Source of the DNA: Pseudomonadota bacterium
Lineage (GTDB): Bacteria > Bdellovibrionota > Bacteriovoracia > Bacteriovoracales > Bacteriovoracaceae
Length of the DNA stretch: 6,701 nucleotides
Assembly: GCA_023432655.1 (NCBI GenBank)
Contig: JAEYUK010000166.1
Coordinates: 1-6,701 of the forward strand
Direction: 5' to 3'
Part shown: piece by piece, positions 1-5,538 of the stretch
How positions within the stretch are numbered: position 1 is the stretch's first letter
How the letters are laid out: every line of letters starts with the position of its first letter
Made by a program: the position numbers and the translations under genes
Notes under the pieces: generated by a model
Database searches by the model: none
What the model was told of the DNA's origin: nothing
The model's input: the letters and a program-made list of their open reading frames with translations, nothing else

Positions 1-1
1 C

Positions 2-2293
2 TATCTCACTCAGTTAAAAAGTGATTTCACCTCAGTAAGACCTTTAAGGCTTCACGTGAGTCAGGAACGGCTCTCCTTTGAGAAGGCCCTTGAACGATTT
101 GCTCAAAAACTTGATGAACGTCAGGACGAATTTAAAAATTCTCCGGATACCAAAATCCTCTGCAGTTCTGTGCCTGAACTCATCGTTGGTACGGTTAAGG
201 AAAATACCACAGCGGAAGCCGTGAACGCTTTGGAGGAAGCAGAAAGAGGACTGGTTAAGAGCTGGTGGGGGAAACAATCTCTCGCCCTTTATCGTGTCTC
301 TATACTTCTTAAGGCTTCCGACCTCATGCTTTTAAGAAGGAATGATCTCTCGGCACTGATAGTATATGAGTCTGGTAAGACCATGAATGAGGCCCTGGCC
401 GATGTGGATGAGGCCATTGACTTCATCAACTTTTATTGCCGTCAGGAAATCAATCTTCAGCTTTCAGGGCAGAAGTATACAAATCGCGGAGTTTTCTCAG
501 TCATTTGTCCTTGGAACTTTCCTTTGGCCATCCCTTGCGGGATGACGGTTGCTCCTTTAGTTGCAGGGAATGCAGTTGTGTTAAAACCTGCGGAACAGAC
601 CCCTCTTATTGGTATTGAACTTTATAACCTCTTGATTGAGGCCGGAGTTCCGAAAGAGATTTTCCAACTCATATTGGGAGATGGGGAAATTGTTGGAGCG
701 CCACTTGTGACTCATCAAAAAACGGCCGGTGTCGTCTTCACAGGTTCTAAAAACGTAGGCCAATGGATTTACCGCCATGGTGCTCAGGAACTCATCCAGC
801 ATTATAATCACCAGATTCCCATGCAGAAGAAAATCATCACAGAGATGGGCGGGAAAAATGCCATCATTGTGACCAATAACTGCGAACTAGATGAAACCAT
901 TTCGGGCATTCTTGCCTCCGCCTTTGGTCACTCCGGACAAAAGTGTTCGGCGGCTTCACGGGTGATCGTTCATAAAGAAGTAAAAGACGCTTTGGTGACT
1001 AGGTTAGTTTCTGCCATCCGTGATCTTAAAGTTGGCGAGGCATTGGATCCGTCAACGGCCGTGAATCCCCTGATCACTGAAGCTGATCAGGCAAGAGTAA
1101 GGAAGGCGGTAGAAGAGGCCAAAGAAGAGGCGATCCGCTCCCAGGGTAAAATTTTGATCGACCGATCATTTGAAAAATTGCCTGGTTTCTGTGTGGGGCC
1201 TGCTCTCTTTGAACTCCCAATTAATCAGGCGCGGAAGAAAGAGTCCTGGGCCCAGCGTGAAATTTTCGGGCCAGTTATTCACTTAATGGAATACGAGTCT
1301 ATGGTGGAGGCTGTGGAACTCTTTAACGGCACGGAATATGCTTTAACCGGCGGGGTCTATTCTCAGTCACAAGATGACATTGATTTTCTTTTGAAGTTTT
1401 TACGGGCCGGAAACCTTTACGTGAACCGGACCTGTACTGGTGCCCGTGTGGGAATTGAGCCATTTGGTGGCTTCAAGCTCTCAGGAACCGGGCCTAAGGC
1501 CGGGGGGATTGATTATCTAAAAGAATTCCATTTCTTGCTGACTCAACAAGAGTCACCATGTGTGGACCCTAAATGGGTGACTAAGAGTGGACATGAGTTA
1601 CCTGTGCCAAGACCATCTCTTATCTCTGTAGCGGGGAGAGTGGCCCGTTTTGAAAGTTTTGCCCGATCTTTTCTTGAGCAGTACGAGCTCTTCATGGGCA
1701 CCGTTAATGAAAAAGATAAAGGTCATTTAACGACATTCCTAGATTGGACAAAAGAAAATCTTGAAAACTATCTGCATGGAAAACACTTGAACGTCATGAT
1801 TCCGGGACAGCTAAGTTATAACGATAAGTCTTTAGTTAAAGAGTCTGGTCTTTTCGTGGTAGTGGCCCCTAGACCAAGTGTTAAGTCGATTCATTATCTC
1901 TTTAGTGCACTCGCCCTTGGTTCAGGTGTATCCATTGCCTGTGTGACTGAGGAAGCTTATAAGACATGGAAAGGCATCCTGGAGCTGGCCTGGAAGGCCG
2001 GATTCTCAAAGTCTAATATCGATTGCGCGCTTACTTCTCCTGAGAAGCTGAATAAACTTTTTGCTGAATCAAGATATAGCTTCGTATATGCCGGATGCTT
2101 AATTCAATTTCAGGCCCAGCTTTATAAAAATATAATCGACGGTGAGGCCTTATCAGAAACAATGCGGGCCATTCTTTCTGAAGCTGATGGAGTTTCCCTC
2201 CAGCACCCGACACATGTGTTAGATCAATTTGTGTGGGTTCGTTCTATGGCCATCAATACGATGAGGCATGGTGCTCCTTTGGAGTTAAATTAA
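2..2293 (+). CDS. putA: PutA-type proline dehydrogenase/P5C dehydrogenase, C-terminal part (5' end outside window)
   Basis: NAD-dependent oxidation of L-glutamate-gamma-semialdehyde (from P5C) to glutamate, the second step of proline catabolism. Numbering from the GTG at 56, the aldehyde dehydrogenase fold shows the PWNF oxyanion Asn154, Lys177 in KPAE, the FTGS coenzyme motif at 228-231, general base Glu263 in EMGGK, catalytic Cys297 in GQKCS, EIFGPV at 402-407, and the PutA-like GNLYVNR (452-458) and SGTGPKAGG (476-484). About 240 residues follow, ending in NTMRHGAPLE. This matches the extra ALDH-like C-terminal domain and terminal motif of long PutA proteins, so a proline dehydrogenase domain probably lies upstream. 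The frame is open from base 2 with no other start before GTG 56. That GTG has only a weak AAGG six bases upstream, so a standalone P5C dehydrogenase starting there is the less likely alternative. The stop overlaps the proC start by one base. Confidence 0.85.
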   Translation, partial: YLTQLKSDFTSVRPLRLHVSQERLSFEKALERFAQKLDERQDEFKNSPDTKILCSSVPELIVGTVKENTTAEAVNALEEAERGLVKSWWGKQSLALYRVSILLKASDLMLLRRNDLSALIVYESGKTMNEALADVDEAIDFINFYCRQEINLQLSGQKYTNRGVFSVICPWNFPLAIPCGMTVAPLVAGNAVVLKPAEQTPLIGIELYNLLIEAGVPKEIFQLILGDGEIVGAPLVTHQKTAGVVFTGSKNVGQWIYRHGAQELIQHYNHQIPMQKKIITEMGGKNAIIVTNNCELDETISGILASAFGHSGQKCSAASRVIVHKEVKDALVTRLVSAIRDLKVGEALDPSTAVNPLITEADQARVRKAVEEAKEEAIRSQGKILIDRSFEKLPGFCVGPALFELPINQARKKESWAQREIFGPVIHLMEYESMVEAVELFNGTEYALTGGVYSQSQDDIDFLLKFLRAGNLYVNRTCTGARVGIEPFGGFKLSGTGPKAGGIDYLKEFHFLLTQQESPCVDPKWVTKSGHELPVPRPSLISVAGRVARFESFARSFLEQYELFMGTVNEKDKGHLTTFLDWTKENLENYLHGKHLNVMIPGQLSYNDKSLVKESGLFVVVAPRPSVKSIHYLFSALALGSGVSIACVTEEAYKTWKGILELAWKAGFSKSNIDCALTSPEKLNKLFAESRYSFVYAGCLIQFQAQLYKNIIDGEALSETMRAILSEADGVSLQHPTHVLDQFVWVRSMAINTMRHGAPLELN
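2281..2284 (+). promoter_or_regulatory. Ribosome binding site of proC
   Basis: GGAG lies eight bases before the ATG at 2293, inside the last codons of the putA-like gene. It supports starting proC at 2293 rather than at the in-frame ATG at 2233, 20 codons earlier. Those 20 codons would put non-conserved residues ahead of the Rossmann strand. The TAATG junction makes translational coupling likely. Confidence 0.7.
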
Positions 2294-3078
2294 TGAGAGT
2301 CTTAGTTCTAGGTGCCGGTAGAATGGTCCAGGCCATCCTTTCAGGTTTTAAAAAAACAGAAAATCTTTCGGAGTGGGTGATTTATTCCCCCTCCGGAGTT
2401 TCGGCACAGAAGTTAGCGGGAAAAGTGGGAGCGAGGGTAACGACTGATCCCCTTTTGGTTAAGAATCCTGATTGGATTTTAGTTGGCTGTAAGCCTCAGC
2501 AGCTCTCTGATTTAGGAAAAACTTTACAAGGGGCTTTCAAGGAATCTCTTTTTGTCAGCATCCTTGCGGCCCTTTCCGAGTGTGATCAGTTAGAGAAACT
2601 GGGCGGAAAAGAACTCATCCGAGTTATGCCTAATTTGCCAGTCGAATTTAATGAAGGAATTTCCTTATTGGCCTCCACGTCCGGTCAGAGGAGACTCTCA
2701 TCCATGCAATCTCTTTTCTCCAAACTTGGAACATCCTTAGTTGTCTCGGAAGATGAGTTGGAAGAGTTGACCCTTTTAACAGGGTCAGGTCCGGCATTTT
2801 TTTATGAATTTGCCAGGGATCTGGCCGGATCATTCACTTCTTTAGATGAAGTTAAACGGGAAGAACTTGTGAAGCAGGTTTTTAAAGGTGCCGCCCAAAC
2901 TCTTGTTAAGAACTCAGAGTCACTGGAGGAATTAACTAGTAAAGTAACTTCTAAGGCCGGTGTAACTATCGCAGTTCTTACTTACTGGCGGGAAATAAAC
3001 TTAAAAGAAAAACTCGTTTCAGCTATTAGCGCAGGGAAAAAGCGTGCTCAAGAAATTAGAACTATTCTTCGAAGCTAA
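2293..3078 (+). CDS. proC: Pyrroline-5-carboxylate reductase
   Basis: Cytosolic enzyme that reduces 1-pyrroline-5-carboxylate to L-proline with NAD(P)H, the last step of proline synthesis. The 261-residue product is the usual family length. It starts directly on the Rossmann strand, with GAGRM at residues 7-11. It then has the VGCKPQQL segment (64-71) at the family's VKPQ position, RVMPN (110-114), the LLTGSGPAFF motif (161-170) opening the helical dimerisation domain, and the signature region VTSKAGVTI (218-226). The last is usually VTSPGGTTI, so Pro-Gly is replaced by Lys-Ala while the substrate-contacting Thr is kept. The start is set by a GGAG site and overlaps the stop of the upstream PutA-like gene by one base. 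Its 3' end overlaps a convergent lipoprotein gene by 17 bases. Family assignment is firm; normal activity is inferred. Confidence 0.95.
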   Translation: MRVLVLGAGRMVQAILSGFKKTENLSEWVIYSPSGVSAQKLAGKVGARVTTDPLLVKNPDWILVGCKPQQLSDLGKTLQGAFKESLFVSILAALSECDQLEKLGGKELIRVMPNLPVEFNEGISLLASTSGQRRLSSMQSLFSKLGTSLVVSEDELEELTLLTGSGPAFFYEFARDLAGSFTSLDEVKREELVKQVFKGAAQTLVKNSESLEELTSKVTSKAGVTIAVLTYWREINLKEKLVSAISAGKKRAQEIRTILRS

Positions 3079-3571
3079 AATCCACTTTTTCTTCATCCAA
3101 GGTCTTGTATAGGTCACTTTCACAAAAAGTGTCCTGGACATAACTTAAGCAGCGATTAATTTCCTTCTCATTTCTCTTCTTGTTAAGTCTTTCTTGCTGC
3201 TCTTTTGAAAGTTCAACCAAATGCTCTCTGAATAACTCATCAATATAGCCGCAGGTGCAGTTCTGGTTGCAGGTATTAATCATGTCGTTTACTTCCCGTG
3301 GATCATCGAGAAGGGCCTCCAGGTCATCTTGAACAATATCCATTCGTGGTCTGATGGTTCTCAATAGGAGTGCAGCTTCCTCAATGGTAGGTACGCATTT
3401 TAGAGGTGCCATTTCCTGGTCAAAAATTTTGGTAAGAAGCTGGGTGCCTAGAATAAGTTCCCCATGGGAGAATTCCCGGGGTGCCGGAGTCACGGTTTTT
3501 TCACTAACCACTTTTACAGGGGCGGTTGTACATGCAGTGACAAAGAAGAGTGGAAGCAAAAATTTCAGCAT
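3062..3571 (-). CDS. Cysteine-rich lipoprotein of unknown function
   Basis: I do not recognise the family. The 169-residue product starts with a short signal peptide: Lys3, a hydrophobic stretch 4-13, and the lipobox VTAC with lipidated Cys14. Ser or Thr rather than Asp follows the lipobox region, which under the usual Gram-negative rule would favour the outer membrane. After the lipid Cys come a Pro/Thr/Val-rich tether (about 15-32) and a charged, mostly helical domain. Six more cysteines occur at 59, 101, 105, 107, 141 and 150, with three clustered in CNQNCTCG. Disulfides or a metal site are possible. The gene is second in a minus-strand operon, seven bases after the preceding stop. An AGGAAA ten bases before its ATG lies across the end of that gene. 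It has no independent promoter that I can see, and its 3' end overlaps proC. Confidence 0.82.
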   Translation of the reverse strand: MLKFLLPLFFVTACTTAPVKVVSEKTVTPAPREFSHGELILGTQLLTKIFDQEMAPLKCVPTIEEAALLLRTIRPRMDIVQDDLEALLDDPREVNDMINTCNQNCTCGYIDELFREHLVELSKEQQERLNKKRNEKEINRCLSYVQDTFCESDLYKTLDEEKVDFSFEE

Positions 3572-3578
3572 GGCCTGT

Positions 3579-4331
3579 TCATTTCCTACGATTTAGATGA
3601 TGGTGAATCCTTGTGGTTCTTGCTGTGATTTTATCAGATGATTGTGCCAGCCAGTCAAGCGTATCGATGGTTGTCTCGGGATTAAATTCTGATTCAGTTT
3701 GGGATTTTTCCCATGATTCTCTGTTATCCACTATTGATGCAGGCATTCGGCTCGATTTTTTTGATTTCGCTTTATAAAGATGGGCCAGATGCTCGATGTT
3801 TTTTTCAAAGACATGGAATTCCCGAGTGGCAACCAGCCGCTGATACTCATTCTCAATTTCTTTCGAAGTAGCACTCAGGCCGTAAGTGGATAGTTTTAGT
3901 TTCTCATTGATTGAACTATAAGACAGCTGATGAACGGGGGACTTTTTCGAAAATTCATTTAAGCTTTTTTCAATTAACTCTGGGTAACTCACATGAAGAT
4001 CTTGTATCTGGTCTTCCGCCTTTTGAATTTGAGAGCGCGCGGCCGTCAAATTTAAGTAGGTATAGCTTTTATAGATGTCCTTAATGTCGAGTTCTTGTAA
4101 GGAGTGATCAAACTTCTCCAGATTTTTCTGAGCAATGACTTGATAACTGTGTAAAGCGAAGAGTTTTTGTTTGATATCACGGTTAAGCGCCTCAATTTCC
4201 TCTAGGGTTTTATTATTCGATGGTTTTGAGGGCGAAGTTAAAAGTCCGGGATGAGGGCCATCGGCCAGAATTCGGTAACCACTCGCACTCACTAACAACA
4301 AGGTGGCCGCTATAATGGAAAGTCTAGGCAT
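3579..4331 (-). CDS. Exported, largely helical protein of unknown function
   Basis: Unrecognised. The 250-residue product has an N-terminal hydrophobic segment (about residues 5-16) after Arg3. It is followed by SASG and then ILADG, so either a cleavable signal peptide (cut near 16-18 or after Ala23) or an uncleaved anchor. There is no lipobox, and the protein has no cysteine at all, unlike its operon partner. Residues 41-190 are charged, rich in Glu, Lys, Leu and Gln and poor in Gly and Pro, which suggests long helices or coiled coil. The C-terminal 60 residues are more polar and end in a basic, His-rich tail (HHHLNRRK). The start is well supported by AAGGAG six bases upstream. It is the first gene of the minus-strand pair, and the lipoprotein gene follows after seven bases, so the two products may act together in the envelope. 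That last point is inference from position only. Confidence 0.78.
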   Translation of the reverse strand: MPRLSIIAATLLLVSASGYRILADGPHPGLLTSPSKPSNNKTLEEIEALNRDIKQKLFALHSYQVIAQKNLEKFDHSLQELDIKDIYKSYTYLNLTAARSQIQKAEDQIQDLHVSYPELIEKSLNEFSKKSPVHQLSYSSINEKLKLSTYGLSATSKEIENEYQRLVATREFHVFEKNIEHLAHLYKAKSKKSSRMPASIVDNRESWEKSQTESEFNPETTIDTLDWLAQSSDKITARTTRIHHHLNRRK

Positions 4332-4337
4332 TCGCTT

Positions 4338-4343
4338 CTCCTT
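4338..4343 (-). promoter_or_regulatory. Ribosome binding site of the exported helical protein gene
   Basis: On the minus strand AAGGAG lies six bases before the ATG at 4331. This is the strongest Shine-Dalgarno match in the window, and it fixes the start immediately ahead of the signal sequence. Confidence 0.75.
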
Positions 4344-4429
4344 AATTACCTGATAAGTAGTGTCGGAATAAAGTGAAATAAACTTGAGCCTTTTAGTTTA
4401 AGGATTTCTTTACCTATCAATGAGATCTA

Positions 4430-4457
4430 TTGAATTTCTTAAAGAATAGGAGATAAT
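4430..4457 (+). promoter_or_regulatory. Candidate sigma70-type promoter of the winged-helix/trmK operon
   Basis: TTGAAT at 4430-4435 (four of six to TTGACA) is separated by 16 bases from GATAAT at 4452-4457 (five of six to TATAAT). Transcription would begin near 4464, only about a dozen bases before the ATG at 4476. That leaves the Shine-Dalgarno AGGAGA at the very 5' end of the message, so the promoter is plausible but may not be the only one. Confidence 0.4.
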
Positions 4458-4464
4458 GAGAGAC

Positions 4465-4470
4465 AGGAGA
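4465..4470 (+). promoter_or_regulatory. Ribosome binding site of the winged-helix-like gene
   Basis: AGGAGA ends five bases before the ATG at 4476 and supports that start. The same heptamer AGGAGAT also occurs 17 bases upstream (4448-4454), where it overlaps the -10 candidate. Confidence 0.7.
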
Positions 4471-4475
4471 TTTCT

Positions 4476-4901
4476 ATGGAAGATATCCGATCAGTCCTTT
4501 CTCAGTTTCGTTCAAAGAAAAAAGATGGCCCTGATGTTCAGAAATCAGGTTTAAAGCCGCATAAAACTCCGATTAATTCTGAGATCCCTGATGTATTTTT
4601 TGATGTCATCTTGAAGGATTTTAAGCTCAACAGACAGGAAATCAGTCTACTTATGTTTCTTTACCGCCAGGTCTGGTGCCGACCAAACCTTTATAAATCT
4701 CACGGCATTGGCCCTTTAAACTCCTATACCGAATTATGCACTAACCTCAGATTCACCACTGAGGAGTTGGGGAGTTTCCTGCGCGCCCTTGAAAACTTTG
4801 GTCTTATCGAAACTGTCCGTTCCGGGCAATACTTCATACGTAAATACTTTACTGAAGAGTTAGATAGGCAATTCGGTCAGAACTACGATGAGTTCTTCTA
4901 G
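4476..4901 (+). CDS. Small protein with a winged-helix-like domain
   Basis: Function unknown. The 141-residue product has a basic, probably disordered N-terminal part (about 1-35, rich in Lys) and then a compact domain. A first helix (about 51-66, LNRQEISLLMFLYRQV) is followed by a helix containing SYTELCTNL (83-91), a probable recognition helix FTTEELGSFLRALENFG (93-109), and a hairpin IETVRSGQYFIRKYF (111-125) that would form the wing. This order resembles winged helix-turn-helix domains of regulators and of replication-initiation or primosome-type proteins. That is a fold-level resemblance only, and I cannot name a family. No ligand-binding or catalytic domain is present. It is the first gene of a plus-strand operon with a good ribosome binding site, and its last 14 bases overlap the trmK-like gene in another frame. 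It could regulate its own divergent promoter region, but nothing in the sequence shows that. Confidence 0.75.
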   Translation: MEDIRSVLSQFRSKKKDGPDVQKSGLKPHKTPINSEIPDVFFDVILKDFKLNRQEISLLMFLYRQVWCRPNLYKSHGIGPLNSYTELCTNLRFTTEELGSFLRALENFGLIETVRSGQYFIRKYFTEELDRQFGQNYDEFF

Positions 4902-5535
4902 TAGTGTAGGGCGTCTTTCAGAGCGACTTAAGGCCTTAAAGAAGTATTACCAAAACCAAAAGAACATATGGGATATAGGCTGTGATCATGGTCTTCTAGG
5001 CCTGTCTTTTAGAGATATAAAAGAGGTTATGGCCATTAATTTAGTGGACCCCTCCCAACCAGTCATTGAACTTCTTAAAACAAAGCATAAAGATTCGTAT
5101 ATTACGAAAGGGCTTTTAAATATTATTCATTCCAGAGGGCAGGAAATATCAATAAACAGTGATTCTAACTGTATCTTCATAGCTGGTATGGGTGGAAAAG
5201 AGATCGGCGATATTATTATTCATCTCCTTCCCCAGTTAAAAAATGATTCTCAGATTGTTATCTCTCCCCATCGTAAAATTCTGGAACTTAGGGAACTTCT
5301 TAGGTCGTTGCCCATAACACTTGTAACTGAAGAAGTTATTTTGGATGATAATCAGTTTTATCAAATTCTTGTGCTAAGGCCTGGGGAAGGCAAGAAAGTG
5401 TCTCTATATGGGGAGGAAATGTGGAAGTCTAAGATAGGGGAGTTGTACTGCTTACAACAGCTCAAGGCCTATGAAATTCACAAGGATAGAGCTTCAATAA
5501 GATACCTTGAGTACTTAAAATCCATGGTAGAATAA
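4888..5535 (+). CDS. trmK: TrmK-family tRNA (adenine22-N1)-methyltransferase
   Basis: Probable S-adenosylmethionine-dependent enzyme that methylates N1 of adenine 22 in the D-loop region of tRNA. The 215-residue product is slightly shorter than the Bacillus and Streptococcus members I remember. Family hallmarks run in order: LSERLKAL (10-17), the SAM-binding DIGCDHG (29-35), the acidic end of strand two in LVDPS (52-56), the IAGMGGKEI motif (98-106), the segment ISPHRKILELRELL (125-138), and EEVILDD...FYQILVLRPGEG (148-168). The last 45 residues would be the helical C-terminal part that contacts tRNA. SPHR stands where I recall a QPN-type motif in Gram-positive proteins. The ATG at 4888 is the only start ahead of the conserved N-terminus. 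It lies 14 bases inside the upstream gene and has no clear Shine-Dalgarno, so translational coupling is likely. Specificity for A22 is inferred from the family. Confidence 0.85.
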   Translation: MSSSSSVGRLSERLKALKKYYQNQKNIWDIGCDHGLLGLSFRDIKEVMAINLVDPSQPVIELLKTKHKDSYITKGLLNIIHSRGQEISINSDSNCIFIAGMGGKEIGDIIIHLLPQLKNDSQIVISPHRKILELRELLRSLPITLVTEEVILDDNQFYQILVLRPGEGKKVSLYGEEMWKSKIGELYCLQQLKAYEIHKDRASIRYLEYLKSMVE

Positions 5536-5538
5536 GTT

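Larger units (their letters stand above)
4332..4475. promoter_or_regulatory. Divergent intergenic region with two short dyads
   Basis: This 144-base AT-rich gap separates the minus-strand envelope operon from the plus-strand winged-helix/trmK operon and must hold start signals for both. On the plus strand a reasonable sigma70-like promoter is visible (4430-4457). On the minus strand the best candidate is TTGATA (4420-4415) with a 17-base spacer to a poor ACTAAA (4397-4392). Two perfect inverted repeats occur. TAAACT/AGTTTA (4379-4384 and 4395-4400) covers the minus-strand -10 candidate. TTCTT/AAGAA (4436-4446) falls in the spacer of the plus-strand promoter. Either could be an operator, but short dyads are common in AT-rich DNA. 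No terminator, riboswitch or RNA gene is apparent. Confidence 0.5.

Noticed and set aside
581..811. Minus-strand open frame of 76 codons within the PutA-like gene
   Set aside because: It is fully antisense to a region encoding conserved ALDH motifs and has no independent support.
2233..2292. Earlier in-frame ATG for proC
   Set aside because: The extra 20 residues lie within the end of the putA-like gene, precede the Rossmann strand without family support, and the ATG at 2293 has a good ribosome site.
2768..2803. Perfect six-base hairpin TGACCC/GGGTCA followed by a seven-T run inside proC
   Set aside because: The T run begins nine bases after the stem instead of directly at it, and the DNA encodes the conserved LLTGSGPAFF motif, so an intrinsic terminator is unlikely.
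3354..3596. Plus-strand open frame of 80 codons opposite the lipoprotein gene
   Set aside because: The minus-strand frame has a signal peptide, a lipobox and operon spacing; the plus-strand product has no family features.
4392..4420. Minus-strand promoter TTGATA, 17 bases, ACTAAA
   Set aside because: The -35 is good but the -10 matches only three of six, too weak to list as a feature of its own; it is mentioned under the intergenic region.
4456..4554. Short open frame of 32 codons overlapping the start of the winged-helix-like gene, with its own AGGAG
   Set aside because: The spacing of three bases is too short, and the likely transcription start lies downstream of its ATG, so it would not be in the message.
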